Below, piece by piece: positions 55,990 to 64,000 of a DNA stretch of 64,000 nucleotides. The notes beneath the pieces are model-generated. The model had not been told where the DNA came from. It was given only the letters and a program-made list of their open reading frames with translations, and searched no databases. Every line of letters starts with the position of its first letter. Position 1 is the first letter of the stretch. Where the stretch lies: the NCBI RefSeq assembly GCF_900103365.1, contig NZ_LT629703.1:3782001-3846000 (forward strand). The letters are read 5' to 3'. The position numbers were made by a program, and so were the translations under genes. Origin of the DNA: Afipia sp. GAS231. GTDB taxonomy: Bacteria; Pseudomonadota; Alphaproteobacteria; Rhizobiales; Xanthobacteraceae.

Positions 55990-57927
55990 TTACCGCGGCG
56001 GCGCGACGCCGGGCGGGGGCGGCGGCAGCGACGCCTGGCCGCCATTGAGCAGCGGCGTGATGCGGCGGACGGTGACGCGCCGGTTGATGGCGCTCGGCCC
56101 GTCGGTCTGCTCCTTCAGGTACTGCTTGCCGTAGCCCTGCGAGGTCAGGTTTTCGGCGGGCACCCCGAACTGCTGCGTCAGCAACGTCGCGGCGGATTCG
56201 GCGCGGCGGTCCGACAGCGACAGGTTGTCGGTGTCGCTGCCGACCGCGTCGGTGTGGCCCTCGATCAGGAACACCTCGCGCGGGTTGCGCTGGATCGCCC
56301 GGTTGAGGCCATCGGCGATCGCCTGCAGCTTCGAGGCCTGGTCGGGAGGAATTTCCCACGATCCGGTCGCGAAGTTGATGGTGTTGACGTCGATGCTCGG
56401 CATCAACTGGCGCACGTTCGGGCTGTAGCGGATTTCGTCGAGCGAATAACGCCGCTCGATCCGGTCCACCGGCGGTGCCTCCATGGTGTCGTAGATCAGC
56501 TCGGGCGGCGCTTCCTCGGAATCGACGATGTATCGATCATAAGGGATGCGGACCACCGGCGGCGGCAGGTCGACATAGAAGCCGCCGACCGCGCGCGGAT
56601 CGCGGTAGCTGTTGTCGATGATGATGATCTCGCGACCGCGATCGTCGCGGCGAATCCGCCGCAGCAACTGGCCGTCGGGGCCGATCACCGTGATGACCTC
56701 CGAGCCGTCCGGACGGATCACGACCGTGCGGGTTTCGCCGCCGATCACCTCGGTCCGGATGTCACGCGCACCGTACTGGAAGCGATCCATCTCGTCGTGA
56801 CGGACATATTCCTGTCCGCCCGGGTCGCGGATGATGATCCGGCCCGGCTCGGTGATGACGGTGCGGCCGCCCTCCTGGACTTCGCGGCGCTGACCGCGGA
56901 AGTCACTGAGGTTGCGCGGTCCCTGCATGACCGCACCCGCCGCGATCGGCGCCAGGGCAACCGCGGGGCGCGGTATGGCCGGCAGCGGCGCGGTGATCTG
57001 CGGGGCGCGCTGGAACGCCGGAGTGACCGTCGGCGGCGCGTTCTGCGTCCGACCGGGAGGTGGCGCGGAGTTCGGCCCGGCCGGCACAGCGGTGGGTGCC
57101 GCGGGAACGCCTGCGGCTGGTGCCCCGGCCGCAGGTGCGGTTCCCGGGATAGCACCCGGTGCGGTGGTGCCCGGAGGCGGCCCGCCGGGACGTCCCTGTC
57201 CCTGCTGACCAGGTCCACCAGGTCCGCCGGGACCACGCGGCGGCGGCGCCCCCGTCGGGCTCGTGCCCGCAGGAGGGGTAGACGTCGGAGGCGTGGTTGT
57301 CGGCGGCGCCGTTTGCGGAATCGTCGCAGGTGCCTGCTTGGCGCCGGAAGGAGGAGGAGGCGGCGGAGGCGGCGGCGCAGCCGGTTGCGGCGACGCAGCG
57401 CCACCGGGCTTCTGCTGAAGCTGTTCCCGGCCGCCCGGAGACACCGGAGCACCCTTTTCGAGCCGTTCAATCCGCGGTGCAGGCGTAGCTGGCGTCTCGG
57501 GCTGCTTCGGCGCGACAGGCGCCACAGGCTTCTGCGGCGGAGGCGGGGGTGGTGGCGGCGGTGGTGGCGGTGCCACATGGGGTGCCGGTGCCGGTGCCAC
57601 ATGCGGAGGCGGGGGCGGCGGCGGGGGTGGCGCATGCGGAGGCGGCGGTGGTGGCGGCGGAGCGGGACGCGGCGCTGCAGCCGGGGGAGGCGGCGGCGGT
57701 GGTGCGGGACGCGGTGCAGCAGCCGGCGGCGGCGGCGGTGCGGGATGCGGTACTGCGGCGGGCGGCGGGCCCTTCGGTGGCGGCCCTTTCGGCTTTCCAT
57801 CGGGGCCAAGCTCTTCCCTGGCTTGCGCCATGACGAGCGGTGCAGTTTGCGCATGCGATGCGGAAGTCGCGAGCTGAGCTACCGTCAGAGCAGTGGTGGC
57901 CAGCAGCAGGATGCGAAGATTTGTCAT
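55990..57927 (-). CDS. OmpA family protein with a long proline-rich region
   Basis: The 645-residue protein has a signal peptide (about 1-26), then a proline-rich stretch (about 45-250) with runs of 7 to 12 consecutive prolines, a middle region of basic and acidic beta segments, and a C-terminal OmpA domain (about 510-620) with the peptidoglycan-binding signature GHTDAVGSDTDNLSLSDRRA. It should be anchored to the cell wall from the outer membrane or periplasm. Polyproline runs make translation dependent on EF-P. A family of such proteins is common in Bradyrhizobium. Confidence 0.9.
   Translation of the reverse strand: MTNLRILLLATTALTVAQLATSASHAQTAPLVMAQAREELGPDGKPKGPPPKGPPPAAVPHPAPPPPPAAAPRPAPPPPPPPAAAPRPAPPPPPPPPHAPPPPPPPPPHVAPAPAPHVAPPPPPPPPPPPPQKPVAPVAPKQPETPATPAPRIERLEKGAPVSPGGREQLQQKPGGAASPQPAAPPPPPPPPPSGAKQAPATIPQTAPPTTTPPTSTPPAGTSPTGAPPPRGPGGPGGPGQQGQGRPGGPPPGTTAPGAIPGTAPAAGAPAAGVPAAPTAVPAGPNSAPPPGRTQNAPPTVTPAFQRAPQITAPLPAIPRPAVALAPIAAGAVMQGPRNLSDFRGQRREVQEGGRTVITEPGRIIIRDPGGQEYVRHDEMDRFQYGARDIRTEVIGGETRTVVIRPDGSEVITVIGPDGQLLRRIRRDDRGREIIIIDNSYRDPRAVGGFYVDLPPPVVRIPYDRYIVDSEEAPPELIYDTMEAPPVDRIERRYSLDEIRYSPNVRQLMPSIDVNTINFATGSWEIPPDQASKLQAIADGLNRAIQRNPREVFLIEGHTDAVGSDTDNLSLSDRRAESAATLLTQQFGVPAENLTSQGYGKQYLKEQTDGPSAINRRVTVRRITPLLNGGQASLPPPPPGVAPPR
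57540..57780 (-). repeat. Polyproline-coding low-complexity tract
   Basis: Within the OmpA-family gene, CCG, CCA and CCC codons repeat in blocks, including one run of 12 proline codons directly before the QKPV segment; blocks are separated by HAP or RPAP spacers. Such tracts can change length by slippage. Confidence 0.85.
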
Positions 57928-58113
57928 GATGTCTCTAGGTCCCGGAAGGTTCTTGGAAGCAATGGATTGGCCTTTGCCGAAGGTTTCGGCTGGTCGATCA
58001 ACAGCTAATCGTTAGGCCGGATTGTGGCGGGGTATGAAACTCGGACGCGATATATTTCGTCGAAGCAACAGGTTACATGCATCATTATTCATTGCTCATT
58101 CAGGCCGCCCCCA

Positions 58114-58356
58114 TCAGGTGCGGCCCATGTTGCTGTAGAGATCAGTAGCCGGATTCGGCGTGCGAGGTCCATCCGGTCCACGCAGCGGAAGTTCGTCAGG
58201 CATCTTGCCCGGTAGCTCCTGCGGCTGCGGCGGCGCGCCCGGCTCGTGCATCGGCGGCGGTATCTCCGGACGCGGATTGCCCGGAGGTGCCTCTTGCGGT
58301 GGTTCGGTTGGATGTCCCGGCGTTGCCGGTGGAATTTCGGGAGGTTCGATCGGCAT
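58114..58356 (-). CDS. Small proline-rich protein
   Basis: The 80-residue frame is rich in Pro, Glu and Gly, with PTEPPQEAPPGNPRPEIPPP-like repetition, no signal peptide and no hydrophobic segment. The ribosome site is weak, and the frame is open 36 codons upstream. The ending GPDGPRTPNPATDLYSNMG looks less repetitive. It could be a real small protein or a spurious frame; codon use follows the genome. Confidence 0.5.
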   Translation of the reverse strand: MPIEPPEIPPATPGHPTEPPQEAPPGNPRPEIPPPMHEPGAPPQPQELPGKMPDELPLRGPDGPRTPNPATDLYSNMGRT

Positions 58357-58410
58357 CGCGGACAACGTCGTAGATGCAGCTATGTTCCGTGCGACACAAT
58401 GGCCCTGTGT

Positions 58411-58479
58411 GCATGACCTCCGGGCAAACGCTTTGCGTTTGTCCCGAGGAAAACCGCTGCCCACTTTTCCGGGTCACGC
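58411..58479. repeat. Intergenic repeat, family E, diverged copy
   Basis: GCATGACCTCCGGGC and GAAAACCGCTGCCCACTTTTCC match the family E element; an inner hairpin CAAACGC-TTT-GCGTTTG is added, and a related CAAACGC-TTC-GCGTTTG hairpin is found at 59573-59589. Confidence 0.7.
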
Positions 58480-58481
58480 AA

Positions 58482-59315
58482 TTATCTGGAACCCAGAACC
58501 AGCAGCGTGTTGCTGCGGGTCTTGCCGGTCTCCGCATAGCCGCGGGCGCGCATGTCGGCGATGCAGTCCTCAAGCCACTCGTTCTTTGATAGATGCTCGA
58601 TCACCACCGCGCGGGGCCACAGCGTTGGCGGGGCGTCCTGGAAGAAGGGAATCAGCGCGCGGTCCTCGAATCCTTCGATGTCGATCTTCAGGGCGTCGAC
58701 GCGTGCGACGCCGGCGTCCTCGAGAATGCGCTGCAGCCGCAGCGACGGCACCTTGATCGCCTTGCTCGAAACTTCACCTGTCACGATATGGCTGGCGCCG
58801 AGATTGTCGCCATCGGGTTCGATCATCAGTTCGCCGTCGGTTGCGGCCGCGGCCGCGGCCACCAGTTGGACCTGCGTATAACCGGACGCTGAATTGTTGA
58901 AGGCCAGCCGCGCGTGGGTCACGGGATACGGCTCGATCGCGATCACCTTGCCGGCCGGTCCGACATGGCGCGCCAGCACCATCGCATAGGTGCCGACATT
59001 GGCGCCGACGTCGACGAACACGCCGTCGGCAGGCACATGGGCGCGCAGAAAATCCAGTTCCTCGATATTGTAATCGGGATTGAACAGCGCGCCGCGTTCG
59101 GTGGCGCTGGCCTGGTGATAAAAGCGGAACGCCGCGCCCTGGTAGGCGACATCCACAGGACCCGCGCGCAGCAGGTTGACCAGCCGCGACAGCCATGGAC
59201 GAAACGCGCCGCGCTTCAGCCGCGAGCGATGCGCCAACCGGATGATGGCGCCCTGCGCGGCAGTCGGGGCAAACGCGCCGAACGGCGCGGGCGAAGGGTC
59301 ATTGTCGGGCTTCAA
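58482..59315 (-). CDS. FkbM family methyltransferase
   Basis: The 277-residue protein has a SAM-binding motif VFVDVGANVGTYAMVLA (about 110-126), AIEPYP, and the C-terminal DIEGFEDRALIPFF typical of FkbM methyltransferases, which methylate hydroxyls of polysaccharides, glycolipids or polyketides. The open frame continues 108 codons upstream through a family B repeat; TTG at 59315, preceded by GAGG at eight bases, is the most likely start. The methyl acceptor is unknown. Confidence 0.83.
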   Translation of the reverse strand: MKPDNDPSPAPFGAFAPTAAQGAIIRLAHRSRLKRGAFRPWLSRLVNLLRAGPVDVAYQGAAFRFYHQASATERGALFNPDYNIEELDFLRAHVPADGVFVDVGANVGTYAMVLARHVGPAGKVIAIEPYPVTHARLAFNNSASGYTQVQLVAAAAAATDGELMIEPDGDNLGASHIVTGEVSSKAIKVPSLRLQRILEDAGVARVDALKIDIEGFEDRALIPFFQDAPPTLWPRAVVIEHLSKNEWLEDCIADMRARGYAETGKTRSNTLLVLGSR

Positions 59316-59423
59316 GCTGTCGTCCTCGGTGAAAACAGGGTTTGCATAGCCCGTTTTGGGCGCGACTCCAACGACATCGTCGTCCCTGCGAACGCAGGGG
59401 CCGATACGCCGCGGCCCAACCAC

Positions 59424-59601
59424 GTCATTGCGAGCCAACGGGTCGCGCGAATGCGCGCCCGGTGACAGGCTCCGCGAAGCAATCCATCTTGCGCGATCAA
59501 GAAAGAATGGATTGCTTCCGCCTTTGCTCGTTGAGCTTCGGCGGACAAGTCGTCGCTTCGCTCCCTTGCACAAACGCTTCGCGTTTGTTGCAGGCAATGA
59601 C
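59424..59601. repeat. Intergenic repeat, family B, long copy
   Basis: Begins GTCATTGCGAGCC and ends GCAATGAC, with inner AAGCAATCC/GGATTGC pairs and an inserted CAAACGCTTCGCGTTTG hairpin. It fills most of the 364-base gap between the FkbM and RibD-C genes; nothing else was recognised there. Confidence 0.75.
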
Positions 59602-59679
59602 GTTGGCGTATAGCGATGGAAAATTTGGTGGACGCACAATACAAGGACGGTAACCAGTCCCCAACCCGGTGAGAAGCGT

Positions 59680-60396
59680 ATGCGACCTTACATCATCTGT
59701 CACATGGGCACGTCAATCGATGGACGGCTGCATCCCAGCCGCTTTACGCGGGCAGCCGAAGGCATTTCGCAGGACGTTCTGCGCAGCCATTACGAAAAGG
59801 TGCATGACAACTTCGAGGCCGATGGATGGATCGTCGGCCGCAAGACCATGAGTGAAATGGCCAAGGGAACCGAACGCAGCATGGCCGCAGCACCGAAGCT
59901 GCCACGCCAAGCACATATCGCCAAACCCGACGGCCGCAAGCTCGCCGTCGGGATCGACCCGTCGGGCCGTGCTCATTACGGCAAGGACAATGTCGGCGGC
60001 GACCACGTCGTTGCGGTGCTCGGCGAACAGGTTTCCGATGCCTATCTCGCCGAACTTCGCGAAGATGGTGTTTCCTATGTCTTCGCCGGCAAAACAGGCG
60101 ATGACCTGTCCGGGGCGATGGCGCAACTGGGCTCGGTTTTCGGCGCCAAAAAACTGCTTCTCGAAGGCGGCGGCAGGATCAATGGCGCCTTCCTCAAACA
60201 CCATCTCATCGACGAGTTCAGCACGCTGATCTACCCGGCCGTCGACGGGGTGGCCGGCACGCAGAGCATCGTCGACTACACCGGCCCGGAAGGCGACCGC
60301 CCCGGCGCCGGCCAGTCGTTGCGGCTCACGCACTGCGAAATGCTGGAGGGCGGAATGGTCTGGCTGCGTCACAAGGTGGAGCGTGCGCCCGGGTAG
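59680..60396 (+). CDS. Dihydrofolate reductase family (RibD C-terminal-like) protein
   Basis: The 238-residue protein has the RibD_C/DHFR-like fold: CHMGTSIDGRLHP at the start, DGWIVGRKTMSEMA, and GAKKLLLEGGGRINGAFL, the signature of pyrimidine-reductase-like proteins. It lacks a deaminase domain, so it is not the full riboflavin enzyme; stand-alone members probably act as NADPH-dependent reductases of pterin- or flavin-like substrates. No riboflavin genes are nearby. Confidence 0.9.
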   Translation: MRPYIICHMGTSIDGRLHPSRFTRAAEGISQDVLRSHYEKVHDNFEADGWIVGRKTMSEMAKGTERSMAAAPKLPRQAHIAKPDGRKLAVGIDPSGRAHYGKDNVGGDHVVAVLGEQVSDAYLAELREDGVSYVFAGKTGDDLSGAMAQLGSVFGAKKLLLEGGGRINGAFLKHHLIDEFSTLIYPAVDGVAGTQSIVDYTGPEGDRPGAGQSLRLTHCEMLEGGMVWLRHKVERAPG

Positions 60397-60466
60397 GGCG
60401 GGCACGATACACGCTCCCGTGCTTGCGCTTCCCAGTCGGCGGGTCTTTTGTGCAGCAAAAGAGCTT

Positions 60467-62161
60467 TCACGCTGTTTTCGCCGCCTTAAGTCCAAGCCGC
60501 GCCTCGACCGCTTCGCGCATCACGAATTTTTGGATCTTGCCGGTGACCGTCATGGGAAACTCATCGACGAATTCGATGTAGCGCGGGATCTTGTTGTGGG
60601 CGATCTGGCCCTCGCAGAAGCTGCGGACCTCCTCTGGTGTCAGCGTCTCGCCGGAACGCGGCCTGATCCAGGCGCAGAGTTCTTCGCCGTTGCGATCATC
60701 GGCGACCCCAAAAATCTGCACGTCCTGAATCTTGGGGTGGCGGTAGAGAAATTCCTCGATCTCGCGCGGATACAGGTTCTCGCCGCCGCGGATCACCATG
60801 TCCTTGATACGGCCAACGATGTTGCAGTAGCCTTCGTTATCGATCACGGCGATGTCACCTGTGTGCATCCAACCCTTGGCGTCGAGGACCTCGTCAGTCT
60901 TTTCAGGTTCGTCCCAATAGCCCAGCATCACGCAGTAGCCGCGGGTGCACAATTCGCCGGGTTCGCCGCGCGGCACGATGCGGCCCTCAAGGTCGACGAT
61001 CTTGACCTCGACATGTGGATGAACGCGTCCGACGGTCGAGACCCGGCGCTCCAACGGATCATCGGTGGCACTTTGGAAGCTGGCTGGGCTCGTCTCGGTC
61101 ATGCCATAGCCAATGGTCACCTCACGCATATTCATCAGACTGTTGACGCGCCGCATCACCTCGATCGGGCAAGGCGCGCCGGCCATCATGCCAGTGCGCA
61201 GCGATGACAGATCGAATTTGGCAAAGTCGGGGTGGTCGAGTTCGGCGATGAACATGGTCGGAACACCGTAAAGCGCTGTGCATTTCTCCCGCTCCACCGT
61301 CTGCAGCGTCACCAGAGGATCAAAGCCTTCGCCGGGATAGATCATGGTTGCGCCCGAGGTGAGCGAAGCCAGGTTACCGATCACCATGCCGAAGCAGTGA
61401 TAGAGCGGCACCGGGATGCAAATACGATCTTGTTCCGTCAGCCGCATGGTGCGGCCGAGGAAATAGCCGTTGTTGAGGATATTGTGGTGCGTCAGCGTGA
61501 CGCCCTTGGGCGATCCTGTCGTGCCGCTGGTGAACTGGATGTTGACGGGGTCGTCGAACTGCAAGGTAGCTGTCAGCGTCGCAAGCGCGCTGCGGTGGCG
61601 CGGTCCACCCATGCGGGCTATTTCTTCAAACGGTATCGCGCCAGGGCAAGCCGGCGCTCCGATCTGGATCACCGCGCGGAGCTGCGGCAACCGCGCGGCG
61701 CGCAGATCACCCGGTCGTGCCTTGTTTAGCTCGGGCATCAGCGTGTTCAGCATCTCCATGTAGTTGGAGGTCTTGAATTCGGTGGCCGTAACGAGCGCGG
61801 CGCATCCGACCTTGGCAAGCGCGAATTCAAGTTCGCTCAGGCGGTAGGCGGGATTGATGGTGACGAGGATGAGCCCGGCCTTGGCCGCGGCAAACTGCGT
61901 CAACGTCCATTCAGGACGGTTGAGCGACCACACCCCGATGCGCGCGCCGCGTTCGAGGCCAAGGGCGAGAAAACCGGCCGCGAGCGCATCGACTCGCTCG
62001 GCCAGTTCCTTCCAAGTCCATCTGACGCCATGGCTCGGCGAAACCAGCGCCTCACGATCGGCCCAGAGCCCGGCCGCCTGATCAAGACTTCGGCCAATGG
62101 TGATGCCCAGCAGCGGCGCATCGGCGACACCGCAAACATAGCTGTCCGCATTCTCGATCAT
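60467..62161 (-). CDS. Fatty-acid--CoA ligase, AMP-forming
   Basis: The 564-residue enzyme of the ANL superfamily activates a carboxylic acid to its CoA thioester through an acyl-adenylate. P-loop [15 protein letters not shown] (211-225), the A5 motif YGMTETSP, the hinge [16 protein letters not shown] and the catalytic C-terminal lysine in VTGKIQKF are intact. It resembles the AMP-binding proteins related to FadD and phenylpropanoid ligases, with medium or long-chain acids most likely. It lies behind a crotonase and an amidohydrolase on the same strand, 157 bases after the crotonase stop. Confidence 0.93.
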   Translation of the reverse strand: MIENADSYVCGVADAPLLGITIGRSLDQAAGLWADREALVSPSHGVRWTWKELAERVDALAAGFLALGLERGARIGVWSLNRPEWTLTQFAAAKAGLILVTINPAYRLSELEFALAKVGCAALVTATEFKTSNYMEMLNTLMPELNKARPGDLRAARLPQLRAVIQIGAPACPGAIPFEEIARMGGPRHRSALATLTATLQFDDPVNIQFTSGTTGSPKGVTLTHHNILNNGYFLGRTMRLTEQDRICIPVPLYHCFGMVIGNLASLTSGATMIYPGEGFDPLVTLQTVEREKCTALYGVPTMFIAELDHPDFAKFDLSSLRTGMMAGAPCPIEVMRRVNSLMNMREVTIGYGMTETSPASFQSATDDPLERRVSTVGRVHPHVEVKIVDLEGRIVPRGEPGELCTRGYCVMLGYWDEPEKTDEVLDAKGWMHTGDIAVIDNEGYCNIVGRIKDMVIRGGENLYPREIEEFLYRHPKIQDVQIFGVADDRNGEELCAWIRPRSGETLTPEEVRSFCEGQIAHNKIPRYIEFVDEFPMTVTGKIQKFVMREAVEARLGLKAAKTA

Positions 62162-62318
62162 GTCTGCTCTCCCTGCGTCGCGGCGCTTTTGCCCGGATGT
62201 TAGCCGGAAGCGTTGGCATTTGCATATGGATCTGCGGCTTCATGCCCGCGCCGGCGTTCTCCCCAATGGGACGAGCTCGAAGTCGGCTTTTGAGCCAGAA
62301 ATGGAGCGGGGGACGCCG

Positions 62319-63116
62319 TCAGGTCGGCAAGGGCCAGGTGACGTCCTTACCTTTTAGTTCCTTGTAGCGCCGTGTGTGAGCGCGGATGCTTCCGAGATCG
62401 GACATGCCGCGCGACAGCCAATCTCGATCAAGGCGTGCGGCGTCATCGATAGCCGCCATGGTGGTCGCCTGAAGCGCTCGTTTCGCGAAGGCGTAGGCCG
62501 CATGGCAATCCGGCGGTACCAGCGCCGCCCAGGCGACGGCGGTCTCCAGCAATTTGTCCGGTGCAACTGTCTGCTGGACGATGCCCAGGCGGGTCGCGGC
62601 CGCCAGATCGTAGATCTGACCAAACAGCGTCATCTCGAACGCCGAGCGCGGACCTATCGCGTGCTTGATGATCTCGCAGTAAACGGCGGGCATTGGAATC
62701 CCGATCGGCACCTCGTTCAACGAGAACTGCAGCGGGCCTTCGCAGGCGATCCGGTGATCGCAATCAATCGCGGTGATGAATCCCCCGGCATAGGCGTGGC
62801 CGTTGATCGCCGCGACGGTGGGCCTCGGATACGTGAACAGACGCAGGTTGGTCGCGCGATATTCGTCGAACCAGGCGTCGATTTCCTTGATCGATCGACG
62901 CGCGAACATCGGGAAATGATGATCGAAGTCGAGGCCCGCCGTGAACACCGCGCCCGATCCGGTAAGAACCACGGCGCAATCGTCGAACTCGGATTCCAGG
63001 CGATCGAACGCCGCGTGAAGATCGGCGAAGAAAGCCGGATTCTGCGCGTTGACCTTGTTGGTGTTCATCGTCACCACGGCCACGTGCGGGTGCTTGCGTT
63101 CAATGGTCCAGGGCAT
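62319..63116 (-). CDS. Enoyl-CoA hydratase/isomerase family protein
   Basis: The 265-residue crotonase-fold protein has the oxyanion segments AVFTAGLDFDHHFP (about 55-68) and NGHAYAGGFITAIDCD (about 103-118). The residues that carry the two catalytic glutamates in crotonase are not clearly conserved (IGIPMPAVY region), so it may be an isomerase, hydrolase or other subfamily. It follows the amidohydrolase by 39 bases and precedes the acyl-CoA ligase, suggesting one pathway. Confidence 0.88.
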   Translation of the reverse strand: MPWTIERKHPHVAVVTMNTNKVNAQNPAFFADLHAAFDRLESEFDDCAVVLTGSGAVFTAGLDFDHHFPMFARRSIKEIDAWFDEYRATNLRLFTYPRPTVAAINGHAYAGGFITAIDCDHRIACEGPLQFSLNEVPIGIPMPAVYCEIIKHAIGPRSAFEMTLFGQIYDLAAATRLGIVQQTVAPDKLLETAVAWAALVPPDCHAAYAFAKRALQATTMAAIDDAARLDRDWLSRGMSDLGSIRAHTRRYKELKGKDVTWPLPT

Positions 63117-63155
63117 CGGTCATCCTTCGGTTCAGGGGTCTCGGGTCACGGAAGT

Positions 63156-63968
63156 TCAGGCGAGTTTGAACAGACGCCGTGCGTTGTCCGTCAGGAACGC
63201 CGATCGGGCTTCGACGCCGAGATTCAGGCCATCGAGGCCGGCGATACATTCGCCCGCAGGCCAGAAGGGATGGTTGGATCCGAAGAGAACCCGATGCCTC
63301 TTGTTGCCGCGCATGTACTCGACGAGATCGGACGGGTAGCGGCTGACCTTGTAGGCGGACGTATCGATGAAGACGTTCGGGTACTTCATGACGAGTGACA
63401 ACATTTCGTCGAGCCACGGCACGCCGATATGGCCGCCGAGAATGCGAAGTTCCGGAAATTCGAGCGCGACGCGATCGAGATAAGGAATGGGGCGCCCCGG
63501 TTCGGATTCGCGCAGCGGCCCCGCGTGTCCGACCTGCGTGCAGAACGGGATGTCGAGCTCGCAGCACTCCGCGAACAGCGGATAGTACCGGCGATCGTCC
63601 GGCGGCAGCCCCCACACCCAGGGCAGAACGCGCAGTCCCTTGAAGCCGTCCCTCTTCACCCGCAGCCTCAACTCCCGCACCGCATCCATCGGGCGGAACA
63701 GATCGACCGATGCGATCCCGATGAAACGATCGGGATAAGCCCGACAGTGCTGGGCGACCTCGTCGTTGCTGATCATCGGGCCGCTCGGGCCGTGCCAGCC
63801 GCAGAGCATGCCGACGGCGACGCCCGCGCGGTCCATCTCGGCAAGCGTGTCTTCTATTGGAGGCGCCGTTTCCGACCACTTGCCCGGTCTCCAGCGCCGC
63901 AACGACTCGAACATTGGATTCCCGATCCAGGCGGGGTTCGGGTGCTGCATCCAGGCGTCGATGATCAT
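63156..63968 (-). CDS. Amidohydrolase_2 family protein with altered metal site
   Basis: The 270-residue protein has the TIM-barrel layout of the ACMSD/amidohydrolase_2 family: PDRFIGIASVDLF, LGGHIGVPWLDEML and VLFGSNHPFWPAGE. The usual HxH metal motif at the N-terminus is replaced by DAWMQH, and the catalytic Asp of FGSD is Asn here. Related decarboxylase- or hydratase-like subgroups also carry such changes. The frame stays open to the window edge upstream of the ATG (SIVRREHRK), so the true start may lie beyond 64000. It is likely co-transcribed with the crotonase. Confidence 0.82.
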   Translation of the reverse strand: MIIDAWMQHPNPAWIGNPMFESLRRWRPGKWSETAPPIEDTLAEMDRAGVAVGMLCGWHGPSGPMISNDEVAQHCRAYPDRFIGIASVDLFRPMDAVRELRLRVKRDGFKGLRVLPWVWGLPPDDRRYYPLFAECCELDIPFCTQVGHAGPLRESEPGRPIPYLDRVALEFPELRILGGHIGVPWLDEMLSLVMKYPNVFIDTSAYKVSRYPSDLVEYMRGNKRHRVLFGSNHPFWPAGECIAGLDGLNLGVEARSAFLTDNARRLFKLA

Positions 63969-64000
63969 TTTGCGGTGCTCGCGTCTGACGATCGAGGCTG

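Overview
The window reads as chromosomal DNA of a GC-rich alphaproteobacterium of the Bradyrhizobium group (Nitrobacteraceae). The evidence is the heavy G/C third-position bias, the gene families present (IalB, alphaproteobacterial Mic60/HemY, ScfR-type regulator facing aceA, TAXI receptors), a CtrA-type site, and several families of palindromic intergenic repeats of the kind common in Bradyrhizobium. No rRNA, CRISPR array, transposase or phage gene was seen. Two tRNAs are present (Thr-CGT and Ala-CGC).

Layout. 1-8.3 kb: the end of a membrane sensor gene, an EVE protein, a Tat-type haloacid dehalogenase, gpsA-tsaD facing away from hemD, a Mic60-like protein and hemY. hemC, which often lies between tsaD and hemD in this class, is absent from this locus. 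8.4-11.5 kb: tRNA-Thr followed by a conspicuously AT-richer gene for a single-chain MmeI-like restriction-modification enzyme, the clearest horizontally acquired segment. 11.7-15 kb: a short-chain acyl-CoA type regulator (ScfR/RamB family) divergent from isocitrate lyase, with two strong inverted repeats in the shared promoter. 15-25 kb: small secreted proteins, including two related 4-Cys proteins, a polysaccharide deacetylase, an MFS exporter with a C-terminal add-on domain, a Tat lipase-like hydrolase, a cytochrome P450, a class III nucleotide cyclase and a TerB protein.

25-38 kb: an SDR, a glutamine amidotransferase, an enoyl-CoA hydratase, tRNA-Ala, YggT-DUF167-folD, an M20 peptidase, inorganic pyrophosphatase, a GNAT enzyme, then a tightly packed run of hydrolase, DUF2269, SDR-DoxX fusion, DCC thiol-oxidoreductase and serine hydrolase, and an amine oxidase. 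38-48 kb: typA, a Crp-family regulator, a single-domain response regulator, phoD, two TAXI solute receptors without transporter subunits, phhB, a YkvA protein and a Sel1-like membrane protein. 48-58 kb: a quinone oxidoreductase, a dienoyl-CoA reductase-like SDR, IalB, rlmN, a PAP2 phosphatase, argG and a proline-rich OmpA-family protein. 58-64 kb: a FkbM methyltransferase, a RibD-C type reductase, and an acyl-CoA ligase, crotonase and amidohydrolase on one strand that look like a small catabolic unit.

Most genes are housekeeping or common accessory functions. The least ordinary features are the restriction-modification islet at tRNA-Thr, the repeated structured intergenic elements (two copies of one element differ by a compensatory base-pair change), the ScfR/aceA operator region, the membrane redox operon near 33.7-35.9 kb, and the missing hemC. 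I found no convincing large undescribed system. Gene functions are inferred from recognisable motifs by eye; no database search was possible.
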